A model generated the notes under the pieces. It saw nothing but the letters and a program-made list of their open reading frames with translations, did no database searches and had not been told where the DNA came from. A stretch of 64,000 nucleotides of DNA from Argyresthia goedartella (lineage: Eukaryota; Arthropoda; Insecta; Lepidoptera; Argyresthiidae): assembly GCA_949825045.1 (NCBI GenBank), contig OX463812.1:4944661-5008660 (forward strand). The letters run 5' to 3'. The position numbers and the translations under genes were made by a program. Of the stretch, positions 9,644 through 19,709 are shown in pieces. The number at the start of each line of letters is the position of its first letter. Positions within the stretch are counted from its first letter, which is position 1.

Positions 9644-11049
9644 CTTCGGAGGTTCCCTTAATCTGGAGACATGTTCCAGGGGAAATGAACCCAGCAGACT
9701 GTGCGTCTCGTGGGTGTCATGCTCCGGAGTTGGTTGGACATCCCTTGTGGTGGGGTCCAAAATGGTTGACTCAAGCCGAATCGGATTGGCCAATGAGTCC
9801 ACGCGTTACCACGGCGAACGGCGCCTTGACAGTCGGTGTCTGTACGACGCAACCAGAGCCGAAAGAGGAGTTCAGCCTGCTGGAACGGTACAGCTCGCTC
9901 GACAAGCTGGTCAATGTGACCGCCTGGATCTGCCGATTTGCGCGGAATTGTCGGAATTCTGAGGCGCAACGAGTGCGGACACAGGTCCTGACACCACGGG
10001 AACGGAACCATGCGTTGTTCGCATTGGTACGGAACGTGCAGACGGTGCACTTTAAGTCCGAACTGGACATTCTGAGACGCGGACGCGTCCAACTGAAGGG
10101 AGCTGTGGCTCGGCTCAACCCGTTTATTGACCCTCAAGGATTGCTGAGGGTAGGAGGTCGGCTGCGGAATGCCAACCTGCCTTATGCGGCTCGCCACCCG
10201 TTGTTACTCCCTAGGATAGGGAAGTTGGTCGAACTGTTGATACAGGATCGACACATTCGGAATGGGCATATCGGATGCCACGCCTTGATGGCGTTTCTCC
10301 AGCGCGAGTTCTGGATTCTATCGGGAAGACGCTTAGTGCGTAGCGTCGTATTTCGGTGCCTGCCTTGTTATCGGGCCAAGGCGGCTACGATGCAGCCCCA
10401 GATGGGCGATTTGCCCTCGGATAGGGTTAACGAAATCCGGCCCTTTGCGGGTGTCGGAACGGATTTCGCGGGACCATTCATGGTCAAGTCTTCACAGCTA
10501 CGGAACGCCAGATTAGTGAAGGCATACCTGTGCGTCTTCGTGTGCTTGGCCACGAAGGCAGTCCACTTGGAGGTGGTCAGTGACCTCACTACGGAGGCAT
10601 TTATCGCATGTCTGGATCGGTTCGTCTCACGAAGGGGCCTCCCGACATTAATCCGTTCGGACAACGGCACAAATTTTGTCGGAGCCAGGCGATATCTGCA
10701 GGAGGTCACTCAATTCCTGAACGGTAACCAAGACGCCATCGGTACGGCTTGCTCCCGACGAGGGATTGAATGGGTTTTCAGTCCGCCGGGATGTCCTCAT
10801 TGGGGAGGAATTTTTGAGGCTGCGGTTAAATCGGCTAAGTCGCACCTGACGAGGATCATCGGTGAGACCTCTCTACGCTTTGAAGAGCTTGCGACGCTGT
10901 TCTGTAAAATTGAAATGACACTGAACTCGCGTCCGTTGTGCCCGCTCAGTTCGGATCCAAATGATTTGGAAGCGTTGACTCCGGGTCACTTCCTGATAGG
11001 TCAGCCCTTTAACGCCTGCCAGAATACCCATTCGGTGATGTTAAGTTAA
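9620..11049 (+). CDS. BEL/Pao integrase
   Basis: Meaningful text starts at about 9620 (VSQILTSEVPLIWRHVPGEM), although a shadow Met opens the frame at 9553. The zinc-binding HHCC is visible as RHIRNGHIGCHALMAFLQ plus CLPCYRAK. The DDE core shows VGTDFAGPF (Asp), IRSDNGTNFVG (Asp) and GGIFEAAVKSAKSHL (Glu). All three catalytic acids are present, so the core itself looks intact. The frame stops at 11047-11049 within the C-terminal part, through a frameshift. The enzyme would insert the cDNA and make the 5-bp duplication seen here. Confidence 0.88.
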
Positions 11050-11381
11050 GTCGGTTAACTAGGTGGCAGATGTTGCAGCAGATGGCCCAAGATTTTTGGA
11101 AACGGTGGTCCCTTGAGTATTTGCACATCTTGCAGCAGCGCCTTAAGTGGACTGACCGGACGAGCCCCCTCAAGTCGGTGATTTGGTGCTGATTAATGAT
11201 GCGAACCTGCCATCATTGAGATGGAGACGAGGACGGATCGTCAATTTGTACACGGGTCGGGATGGCACGCCTCGATCAGCAGAAGTCAAGGTGGGGGACT
11301 CGGTCCTCAAGAGAGCGGTCGCAACACTTTCTCGCCTTCCTATTGATTAGGGACAGGTTTGGGCCTGTCCGGGCGGGTGAC
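11050..11381 (+). pseudogene. BEL/Pao integrase C-terminus and polypurine region
   Basis: Out of frame with the core. The readable residues include RWQMLQQMAQDFWKRW and, after another shift, GDLVLINDANLPSLRWRRGRI, the usual BEL integrase tail. There are at least two small indels. A G-rich run just before 11382 (GGGCGGGTGAC) is the likely polypurine tract. Confidence 0.7.
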
Positions 11382-11971
11382 TGTTTAATATTTATGCTTC
11401 GGAAACGCACCGGTTTTTGTTGCGCGAATCGATCGCGAGTAATCGGCACATCACTAGCGAAAACGGAACTAGCAGCTGTCACTCGTACCGGAACGAGATG
11501 TAAAATTGGAGGTTATCTTTAGTCTTCTCTCGTCGGTGAGAACAACATGGCTGCTCGGGCACCGTGGCATTGATGGTATTTCGGTGTACCAATTACTATC
11601 ACACAGGCATCGGGCCTGGTCGGAGTGTAAATCTACCACATCGTCGGGAAATAAGTAGATTCGCGTCAGCGGTCAAGTGATCCCTGTTGATTGGACAACA
11701 TCGTATCGTAGCGGCGACTCCACGTGACGGCAGGCAGGACGGCAGGCAGCACGCCGTCGGCAGCGCCAGGCAGCGACGCTACTGGTTCGGTTCCATATCC
11801 TATCCCAAAACTGTCTCCTCTCCCGCATTCCTGTCTCGAATCGAGCTACCACGATCTCCTGTCTACGGTGACAAGGTCAGTAAAAAATTCATCACTTCTT
11901 TTCTCTCACGATCGGGCAACAGCACACCCCCTTCGGATTCCACGTCGTTCGGTAGGCGTGGAAATTAAACA
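11382..11971 (+). repeat. 3' LTR of the BEL/Pao element
   Basis: Matches 4509-5099 with about twelve substitutions and one single-base indel. The first half is identical by eye and every difference is in the second half. Followed by the second AATAC target duplication (11972-11976). Confidence 0.93.
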
Positions 11972-11976
11972 AATAC

Positions 11977-12002
11977 CTTTGATATTGACTTTGACTTTGA
12001 AA
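11977..12002 (+). mobile_element. LINE-A 3' terminus with short tandem tail
   Basis: After the BEL duplication the LINE resumes and ends in a TTGACTTTGACTTTGA tail. Short tandem tails of this kind are common at non-LTR 3' ends and mark the likely right edge of LINE-A. Confidence 0.6.
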
Positions 12003-12341
12003 ATGTTCATCTTACATCTCGCGGTATTGTATCCATCCAGTTCTTGTATGATCGATTGTGATTCAGAAAAAAATATTGACGAAACCAGACACTATGTGGG
12101 GGCAGCGAAAGCCACAAATTTTGACGAAGGTGTACAGTTTGTGATGTTAGGGCTTGTAGAGTTAGGGCGTGTAGAGATAAATGTTTGGCTCTACATGGGA
12201 TCTGATGACTTTTTGACAGCGCGAGCCATATGGTTTCGTCGTGGAAACATTTTAAATGAAAATGTTTTTGGTGTGATACAATTTAACAGTACACATTTAG
12301 TTTTAACAGTGGTAAGAATATTGTATCGAAAGAGAAATTGA
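12003..12341 (+). CDS. Unrecognised ORF, 112 aa
   Basis: A frame opens right after the LINE tail with an ATG at 12003. It shows no motif I recognise, and includes FVMLGLVELGRVEINVWLYMG and a basic C-terminus. It is not preceded by a clear promoter or splice site. It lies between a LINE end and a recombinase relic, so it may be part of the target DNA or of the neighbouring element. It could easily be chance: 112 codons is unusual but not impossible at this composition. Confidence 0.2.
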   Translation: MFILHLAVLYPSSSCMIDCDSEKNIDETRHYVGAAKATNFDEGVQFVMLGLVELGRVEINVWLYMGSDDFLTARAIWFRRGNILNENVFGVIQFNSTHLVLTVVRILYRKRN

Positions 12342-12448
12342 TCAGTCAGATATTGGTTCGTGATGTACTAGATTTTCTAAATATTTGTTTCAAATTGATC
12401 AGTCAGAGATTGGTTCGTAATGTACTAGAAATTTCTAACTATTTGTTT
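12338..12448 (+). repeat. Two-copy tandem repeat, about 56 bp
   Basis: ATTGATCAGTCAGATATTGG starts copy one and the same with one change starts copy two (about 12394). Both end in ATTTGTTT. A few mismatches and one small indel separate them. Confidence 0.7.
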
Positions 12449-12554
12449 TAAAAACGACTCATCATATAGAAGTCTTATAAACATAGATCAGATTTATCCC
12501 TTATTTGCAAAAATAACGTGGGTCAAGATGAACTTTTAGAGAGATGATCTAAAG

Positions 12555-13041
12555 GTGTTTTCAGATTAAAACCCAGTGTTCCAAAATATTCTGCAAACTT
12601 TGGATCCCAATATAGTGTTAGAAAAACTTTCAGATAATTTTCTGAACAGTTTGTTGAGTTTGGAATAAGGATTTATTGTGGAAAACCTGACGAAAAAGTT
12701 ACTTATGTTGTTGGCTCTTGCCACTTTTACCGAATATTAACGTCAGTAGTGACAAAATTATAATTTCTATAATAGAGTTGATTAAGACATCCGCTATTGG
12801 TAAAATATTAACTATCTTAGATCTTCCTTTCCTCCACCAACGTTCATCAATCTATCAAGCACAAACGCTTCTCAATGATATTAGTAAAACTACCGATTTA
12901 AGACCTTTATCTGGAACTAGACTAATTATGACGTTTCAACAACCTCACCGCCCAGCTACGCTACAAACCATATCTCGGTGGATCAGATTTATTTTAGCTA
13001 CAACATTGATAGTCTCTAAACTTGTACATGTTGAAACATAA
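12555..13041 (+). pseudogene. Tyrosine recombinase relic (DIRS/PAT- or Crypton-like)
   Basis: Reading across frames gives, in order, a LKPSVPKYS block, an IVLEKLSDNFLNS block, an ENLTKKLLMLLALAT block, and in the last frame (12718-13041) ILDLPFLHQRSSIYQAQTL, then DLRPLSGTRLIMTFQQPHRP and ATLQTISRWIRFIL. This order is typical of the catalytic-domain start of tyrosine recombinases encoded by DIRS/PAT retroelements and Cryptons. The 'alALaTg.R' segment is where the first catalytic Arg should be; it is not evident here. The HxxR box and the catalytic Tyr would come later and are absent. At least three frame changes and several stops make it dead. Which element class it came from cannot be told. 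Confidence 0.5.
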
Positions 13042-13136
13042 ATCTCAGGGATGAAGCCAAGATAATTGAATAATAAAAACGAACTTAACTGAAGTGAAGT
13101 TCGATCTTGATTATCTTGGCTTCGTTGAAGAGATTT
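13040..13136. repeat. Imperfect inverted repeat
   Basis: AAATCTC and GAAGCCAAGATAA (13040-13065) pair with TTATCTTGGCTTC and GAGATTT (13111-13136). About 45 bases separate the arms. Confidence 0.65.
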
Positions 13137-13372
13137 AGGATCCCTCCCTAACCCAAAGTCAAGACCCCAAAAATCAATGTTGTAGTTTAATTAGGTTTAT
13201 TTTTATTTATCGCTTTTAGCTCTGAACAAAATGAAGACTACCGCTCGCCGCGTTGGTATGGGGTCACGCGGCCGATCACGTGATATGTTTTTTTTTTCCC
13301 TGCATTTTCAATCATAACACTGTGTGCGAATGGGTTGAGGTGTTTGCAGCGCAAACTACTCGGTGAAATATT
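13137..13372. other. Spacer between inverted arms, no gene seen
   Basis: Contains a T9 run and a GC-rich patch (CGCGGCCGATCACGTG near 13268). No coding or RNA feature found. Confidence 0.4.
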
Positions 13373-13417
13373 AATCTCAAAAATTAAGCCAAGGTAGTTA
13401 AGATCGAACTTCACTTC
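13373..13417. repeat. Inverted copy of the 13091-13136 arm
   Basis: This 45-bp block is an imperfect reverse complement of 13091-13136, sharing AGATCGAACTTCACTTC exactly. The two may be the termini of a roughly 330-bp foldback or MITE; no flanking duplication was recognised. Confidence 0.55.
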
Positions 13418-13614
13418 CATCCAATTATATATCATTATTATCGTTGTTGCTGGCATGTAAATAAAAGACCTACCGACCGATTCTAATGCGGCAACATGTG
13501 TTTTATGCTGTTTTTACGTGAAACCATTAAGTAAAAATTGACGGTTCCAGGCGTCCCCATGCGACATGTTTTATTTTTGGCATTAACATAATACATTCTT
13601 GTTTGAGTCCAATC

Positions 13615-13815
13615 GCACCCATCTGTTTTTATTAGGTTTCAGTACCCGAAAGGTGCTAAACGAGACCCTAGCACTATGTCTTCACTGTCCATCTGTGTGT
13701 CCGTCCGTATCTCATGAACCGTAATAGGTTAAGAGTGAAAATGTTCTCATAATGTGTATATCTGCTGCTGTTACAGCAAATAACCGGTCTAGTGCAAGTC
13801 AAACTTCGAATTTCA
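13615..13815 (+). repeat. Family A interspersed repeat, degenerate
   Basis: CAGTACCCGAAAGGTGCTAA, GTCCGTCCGTATCTCATGAA and the 'ctgttacagcaaataaccgg' stretch match, with changes, the copies at 49050, 54110, 55190 and 59090. This short non-autonomous repeat starts near a 'gttccgtaccc' block and ends near 'cgagtccgactcgcacttgg'. I recognise it as common in lepidopteran DNA; its class is uncertain. Confidence 0.6.
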
Positions 13816-14760
13816 TATTTTTATTCAAAATAGATTCTAACGAACACTTTTTGAATGCCATTTAAATACATATGATGCAAGAAAAACTACAACCGCTTCG
13901 GAAAGTGTTAAGGCAGCGGAGAAGAAGCGGCGCAAGAAACTCGTACACAGCAACACGGCCTACTTTTCTTTACTGTTTCCTTTTTTTCAAAAATACGTCT
14001 TGCGTTACAATCATGTGTATGGTTCTTATTCTGCGATGAAAAATCAGAGCTCCATATATCTGTCTCATTAATGTAATCATTTAACCTATGATATGCTTTG
14101 TAACATAATGTTTTTTTGACAATGCCTTTATTTTTTTCTCTGACAAATTTGAAAATATCTCTTTCGGTATTTTGTTATAGTGTTTTATACTCATAACCAC
14201 AAATGAAGAACTTAAGATAGTCTATAGTAAGGTTAGTCAATTTTATTTCCCCTTCTTACATTATTTCGCTTATGCCTGTTTTTAATTAACCTACTTATGT
14301 TCTTCCTAACGTGCATGATGTTTCATAAATATATTGACACGGTACAGTCATAATGCTTATCTTTGAAAGTTATCTCAGGGAGTAAGGTCTGCGTAGGTAA
14401 TGATTCCTCTATTGGCCCTATTTCGTAAAACAAAAATTGAGTCAATATAGGCAGCTCGGCCCCACAGCAAAATCCCATAGGATATAAAGCTGTGGAAATA
14501 ACGAAAGTAAACAAGTCTCGCCTTAGCTACATCCGTCAGCTGTATGATTTGTCACACTCACAGCATATGCAGCTGAATTTAGTCTTCGCGTGTAATGTGA
14601 GGGCTCCAATGTAGTTTTGAGTCAAATGTTATCCCCAGGAAAACTGTTCTAACAGTAAACTCTAACTTATCATTTTTTTAATAGAACATATTTTTTTAAG
14701 AAATTAACTTTAAGCAAAGTGAACACACAATACACTTTTACTTTTACCGCAACAAAAGAC
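13816..14760 (-). pseudogene. LINE 3' fragment (RT C-terminus), reverse strand
   Basis: Read on the minus strand, the pieces resemble the region after the LINE RT active site: a VFLGITFDSKLHW-like block, then PQLYILWDFAVGP in one frame, then LPILTQFLFYEIGPIEES, then HHARKNI. Near the end is VGRVAVYEFLAPLLRR. It has many frame changes and stops. It is truncated at its 5' side and belongs to a different LINE copy from the one at 14930-16985. Confidence 0.55.
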
Positions 14761-15380
14761 ATTTTAGTGAGCATGACCATAAGTTCTGGTTTCTTGGTTA
14801 CAGACTTGTATTCTACGTTGAAACTAATAAATTGTTATGAGTCACCCTACGCCCTACATAGCACTTTTGTACACTTATTTATAATACCAGACTCTTAAAA
14901 TCATTATTGCATTTACAAAGGTAACGTTAATTATTATTATTATTATTATTATCATGTAGCTTGGGGCATTGAGGCCATGCAGATTTGTCTTTAACATAGC
15001 CATAAATAGTGTAATAATAGGCTTTCTTTATGAGACTAGCCTTAATAAATATTTTAAACCTTTACATGGGTAGTTGATCAATTCCCTCTGACAACTTATT
15101 ATAAAAGGGTATACAGTTCCCCATAAATGAACCATTAACCTTTTGCAACCGAAATCTAGGTACATTCAGTTTAATTTTTTTCTAGTGTTTAAATTATGTA
15201 CATCGCAATTTTTGACAATTGTGTTAATATTTTTCCGAACGTACAATAAGTTTTCATATATGTATTGGCAAGCCACTTTAAGAATATTGATCCCCTAAAA
15301 TCGTTCCCGGAGAGAATCGCGGTATTTCATATTAGATATGGAACGAATTGCTCTCTTCTGAGGCATAAATATCGATTGTA

Positions 15381-16689
15381 CATAGTCAGGTCATAAGTTC
15401 TGTCACACAATAAAAACTTTTGAATTTAGAACGCTGGCCACAAAAAAGTTTATTGAATTCGAATTTCGAATTTTTCATGAAAATAAAAATGTGTACTTTT
15501 TAGAATTTTCCTCATTTTTAAATATGGAGTGGACACTTAAAGAAGACCGTGTCGCAGTTATTGCGTTGCATCGTTGCGGTTACGCGCCAATTCAGATTTT
15601 CGACTTACTGAAAAATTTGAATTGAACCAAAAGATTCGTTTATCGTACCATAAAACGATACAATGAAGACTCTAGTGTAGATGACAGGTCAAGAAGTGGT
15701 CGCCCTCGCTCTGTTAGGACTCCAGCAGTGATAAAAGCTGTGAAGGCGCGAATTCAAAGAAATTCCATACGTAAGCAGAAACTGTTGGCCCTTCAGATGG
15801 GGTTAAGCAGTACCACGGTGAAAAGGGTGTTAAATGAAGACTTAGGGCTTAGGGAATATTGAAGAAAAACACGACATCGTTTAGACGCTCGTTTAATGGA
15901 CCTGAGACTGAAGAGATGCCGCGCTTTGTTGAAGCGGTACGCGGGAAAAAAGCATCGGGAAATTCTTTTTTCGGATGAAAAAATTTTCACCCTGGAAGAG
16001 AGCTACAACAAACAAAATGATAAGGTGTACGCACACAGCAGTGAAGAAGCGAGCAACCGTATTCCGCGTGTCCAACGAGGTCATTTTCCATCCTCGCTCA
16101 TGGTTTGGTTGGGAGTCTCTTATTGGGGCTTAACTGAGGTACATTTTTGTGAGAAAGGCGTAAAAACGAATGCAGTTGTGTATCAAAATACAGTCCTCAA
16201 GAACCTTGTGGAACCTGTTTCTCATACTATGTTTAATAACAGGCACTGGGTATTCCAACAAGATTCTGCGCCAGCTCATAGAGCGAAGAGCACACAAGAC
16301 TGGCTGGCGGCGAGTGAAATCGACTTCATCCGGCACGAAGACTGGCCCTCCTCCAGTCCAGATTTGAGTCCGTTAGATTACAAGATATGGCAACACTTGG
16401 AGGAAAAGGCCTGCTCAAAGCCTCATCCTGATTTGGAGTCACTCAAGGCATCCTTGATTAAGGCAGCCGCCGATATTGACAAGGACCTCGTTCGTGCTGC
16501 GATAGACGAGTGGCCGCGCAGAACAAAGGCCTGTATTCAAAATCGCGGGGGTCATTTTGAATAAACTTTATTACCATAAGAATCTATGTTTTATTAAGTT
16601 CATTTTGCTATATAAATGTTTACATAAATAATAAACATGTCTAAATTATTTCATATTGCACATGTGACAGAACTTATGACCTGACTATG
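15381..16689 (+). mobile_element. Mariner DNA transposon, DD37D type (1309 bp)
   Basis: Terminal inverted repeats of 27 bp, starting CATAGTCAGGTCATAAGTTC, lie at 15381-15407 and 16663-16689. They are flanked by TA at 15379-15380 and 16690-16691. The length and single transposase gene fit mariner. It is inserted in a minus-strand LINE. The TIRs look fully matched, so the copy is young compared with its host LINE, yet its transposase has two stops. Confidence 0.93.
15524..16564 (+). pseudogene. Mariner transposase, two premature stops
   Basis: 347 codons including the stop, starting MEWTLKEDRVAVIALHR: a mariner-length protein. The N-terminal paired-like helix-turn-helix region ends in the RSGRPRSVRT linker. 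The catalytic acids are at D151 (FSDEKIF), D247 (QQDSAPAHR) and D285 (SPDLSPLDYKIW). With 37 residues between the last two, it belongs to the DD37D group (maT/mori type). In-frame TGA codons at 15623 (codon 34) and 15860 (codon 113) are both where an Arg CGA would fit, consistent with CpG decay. No frameshift was seen. The intact remainder starts at a Met at 15896. Confidence 0.9.
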
Positions 16690-16985
16690 TATATCTACGG
16701 CTTTACCCCACAACAGAATGCTATATGACATAGTGCTGTGATAGTAATTGAAATATACTTATCTTGCAGTGGATTCATCAGTAATCTGTCTAATTTTTCT
16801 CAATCTTCCAGCAATAGACGATATATGAGGACCCCACTGCGATTGTGAATCTAGATTAATACCCAAAAATGTTGTCGACAGTACCAGGTCTAAAGGCTCG
16901 TCATTCATTAAAATACTTAAAGTGGGATCCCTTCTGAAATTAGGTAGCGAGAATTTCACACTTTTGGTTTTCTCGTTCCTTTTTT

Positions 16986-18080
16986 TGCTCCTATATAAAA
17001 AGTGTAGTAATTATCTACTCAACAAGTTCTAAACAACAATGCACCGCTCAATGGGGTTAGGCAAAAAAAAATGGCATCCCCAATAGCCCCTTAAAATAAT
17101 TAAATAGTTATTTGTGTCACAAGGGAGCAAAATGATGTATTTACGGCGAGGGCGGTACATTGAATCCAGAGTGAAGCCAAGGATCCTACGATAGAATCCT
17201 GAGCGTATCGAGGGATTCTTAGTTAGAATCGTGAGCGTAATGAAGGATTCAAGCGTTAAAGCCCATGACAAAAATAATTTTGCTCTTGAGTGACACATAC
17301 TACTTTTCACACCGAATATGAGGAAATTTTTAATAAAATGCTCTAAAAAGAATGAAATTACATTTAATTTATCACTTTTATGTAAGTCCTATTGAAGAAA
17401 GTGAATTCTGACACCGTGACAATTAATACCGTGCCTTGAGTCAAACTGTCGATATTCTATAATACTCCATCGTGGGTCGGGATTCACTTTTGTCGATAGT
17501 ACCTGGGCATTCCACGGCGAAAATAACGCAAGTCACGCTGCCATTGCGTGTTTTTTCACATTTAAATTTTATTTTAGCTTTGATTAAAATGTTACTCTCT
17601 ATACCTAGATATATAAATTTGTATATTTAATGAAAATGAAAAATTTGTTTTTTTAATGGCGAATTGTGAAGGCTTTGCTAAAGTTCACCAATGTGTAAAA
17701 ATAATCGAATCGAATATTATAATGGTATCGGATCTCAATATACATTTAATTACAATAACAGTCATCGATAGTTTTAATTTCAGTAAAACCTATATATAAT
17801 TTATTGTGACTTTTTGTATTACAAAAAAAATAATACATGTAACATTGTTAAAGTAAAACTTGAAATATGTTCGTTTTTAAACGATCGCGATAAAATTACT
17901 ATCGATTATTTTGTTAAGATCTGTATTCAATTGGCACATTGCGTAAAAGCTACATGCCAATGAATAAATTAAAAAAGTAGCTTAAACAGAAAAGTAGTAT
18001 TTCGCTCCCTCTAGTCGTGGAGCAAAACTTATTTTTCCGAATGAAAGGTGTGAAATAGTTATTTTTGACAATATTTTTGA
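16986..18080. other. Intergenic DNA, no gene seen
   Basis: AT-rich. The only structure noted is two imperfect tandem copies of a 31-33 bp unit at 17187-17250, containing GAATCCTGAGCGTA and GAATCGTGAGCGTA. This may be part of a wider repeat (about 17130-17310) with no recognised coding. Confidence 0.4.
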
Positions 18081-18084
18081 CTTT

Positions 18085-18260
18085 GTGTCGACGACATGTT
18101 TATGCTGTGAAAATTTGAAATTTGTAGCTTTAACAGTTTGGCTGTAAAACCTGTGTGACAGACGACGGTAAGACGGAGGGACCAGTGAGCGACAGTAATG
18201 GGGTTTCGTTTGGGTTATGGAACCCAACCCTTGGGGTATGGAACCCAAAAAATAATGAAC
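18085..18260 (-). repeat. Family A-like repeat, reverse orientation
   Basis: Reverse complement of the usual start: GTGACAGACGACGGTAAGAC, then a TGGGGTTTCGTTTGGG-type block and GGTATGGAACCCAAAAAA at the end. Strongly diverged. Confidence 0.45.
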
Positions 18261-18284
18261 TTTAAGTGATTATAAAAATTAAAA

Positions 18285-18560
18285 GGGGTCCCCATGCAGA
18301 AGACGTGTTTTAACACCCCCCGTGGTATTACAAATCATATCATGCATCAAATATGATCGTAGATTTTGCGGTTTAGCACAAACATTTGGTTATAGTGGCG
18401 CAATGGGTTTGATATCGGTTGCGCAATCTTTAAGTTCTAAGTTCGAATCCACGTTCAGACATAATATTATTTTCTTTTTTTATTTATTATTTTGCTTAAG
18501 TTTCCTTAAACGATTTTATGGAGCCCTTTTGTGTGTGAGTACGATCCGCGCTTGACCGAT
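18285..18560 (+). repeat. Interspersed repeat with tRNA-like A and B boxes (SINE-like)
   Basis: Matches 54250-54530 over AAGACGTGTTTTAACACC, ATATGATCGTAGATTT and GGTTTGATATCGGT. TAGTGGCGCAATGGG resembles an A box, and AAGTTCGAATCC about 35 bases on resembles a B box, so it may be tRNA-derived. It sits where family A copies carry their tail, so it may instead be part of that family. Confidence 0.4.
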
Positions 18561-19000
18561 TTTATTACCCATTTTCTTTTTCTTCCCCACGCGGTTTACT
18601 TTCATTGCCTATTGTACGGGATGGTCAAATGATATCTCGTTCTGATTCCCGCTGCTGCGTCATGGTCCTAATCATCATTATAGCCTCCCTTTACGAGTGA
18701 CATCGTCACGTCATCCTGTTTGTATGGGCTCGGCCCTGTATTTATGGTCCTTTTCGGTGGTCGACCATTCATGGTGGAATGTTCAGATATCGACAATATA
18801 TGGTGCATACTTATACATACAGTGGAAGTCTACAATGAGTCACCAGTGGCCGTTGTATGAAGACTATGCTCCTAAAAAAATTAATGACCAAGTTTCCCAC
18901 CGCTAGGAATATATGCTCCTTGCTAAACTTTAAAAAAATGGCGACTTTTGGCAAATTTTCCTAAATAGTATATATCGGTTCAACCCCGATGAGCTTTATT
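18561..19000. other. Intergenic DNA, nothing recognised
   Basis: No coding frame above chance, no clear repeat partner inside the window, no RNA gene seen. Confidence 0.4.
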
Positions 19001-19509
19001 TATTTTATCTACACACTATAAACCCCCTTTACTCCATACAAAAACAACACGTTACGATCAGCATAATGTAATACTAGTTGGTAAAAACTCATTTCTTATC
19101 TGAAAAATTACACATTATGACTATAATGTGTAATTTTTCTACATATTATGACATTCAAATTTCGAATGCCGACGCCTGCCTGCGTGCCGTCCCTAGTTTG
19201 TCTGTGAAGTTGGTACTGAACTGACATGCAAATTTCGAAAACCGACGCCCGCCTGCGTGAATTTGGTACTACAGAACAAGCTAAAGAACTGCAGAGCCAC
19301 AATGCCGGTCAAACATGTCAAACTTAGTTCCTGAACACATCAAAGAGAGCTTATGATATGTGTGTAGATAAACTAGTGTATGTAACTGAACATAATTAGG
19401 CATTAAAACTCTCAAGTGATATTATTATGAAACTCGCCTTCGGCTCGTTTCATAAACCCACTCTCGAGTATTAATGCCCTCCATTATGTAGCAGTCACAT
19501 AAACTACTA
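19001..19509. repeat. Repeat C, copy 1 (non-autonomous, palindromic)
   Basis: About 500 bp, matching 62632-63096. It includes TTATCTACACAC (19005-19016), whose exact reverse complement occurs at 19360-19371. A second palindrome, built around ATGAAAC...GTTTCAT and CTCGAGT, lies at about 19402-19475. Contains no coding capacity. Inverted-repeat structure suggests a MITE-like or foldback element; the class is not assigned. Confidence 0.65.
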
Positions 19510-19709
19510 TTAAAGATAAGTAGTTATAGGTTGCGATTTGGAAGGCACGGACAACTAGCCGCTCTAAACTATTTTGAGAACTAATATTAGTTTGAATTAC
19601 GTTAATCGGTATTTGGAAGTCACGCTCTCTAAACGCAAACTAAGAATAATTGTCGTTTTTTTTTCCAACTAAACGAATTACCGCCCCTAGAGACAGTTCT
19701 GAACCACAA

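Larger units (their letters stand above)
4509..11971 (+). mobile_element. BEL/Pao LTR retrotransposon, full-length but broken
   Basis: A 591-bp and a 590-bp LTR (4509-5099 and 11382-11971), each with TGTTTAA...TTAAACA termini, bracket gag, protease, RT, RNase H and integrase in BEL/Pao order on the plus strand. The element is flanked by AATAC at 4504-4508 and 11972-11976, a 5-bp target duplication. The LTRs differ by about a dozen substitutions and one indel by eye, so the insertion is fairly recent but not new. Damage includes in-frame stops after gag and before protease, a deletion between RT and RNase H, and frameshifts in RNase H and after the integrase core. It sits in the 3' UTR of LINE-A. 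Confidence 0.95.
14930..16985 (-). mobile_element. LINE 3' fragment with (AAT)n tail, split by a mariner
   Basis: On the minus strand from 16959 it reads MKFSLPNFRRDPTLSI and LVLSTTFLGINLDSQSQWGP, a standard post-active-site RT segment, up to SILLWGKAVD. It then jumps the mariner and continues with QSIFMPQKRAIRSISNMKYR, GINILKVACQYIYENLLYVR and NVPRFRLQKVNGSFMGNCIP. It ends in an (AAT)n tail (14930-14951). Rejoining the two sides at the TA duplication keeps the same protein logic, although a one-base difference and several stops exist. It is 5'-truncated, like most LINE insertions. Confidence 0.75.
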
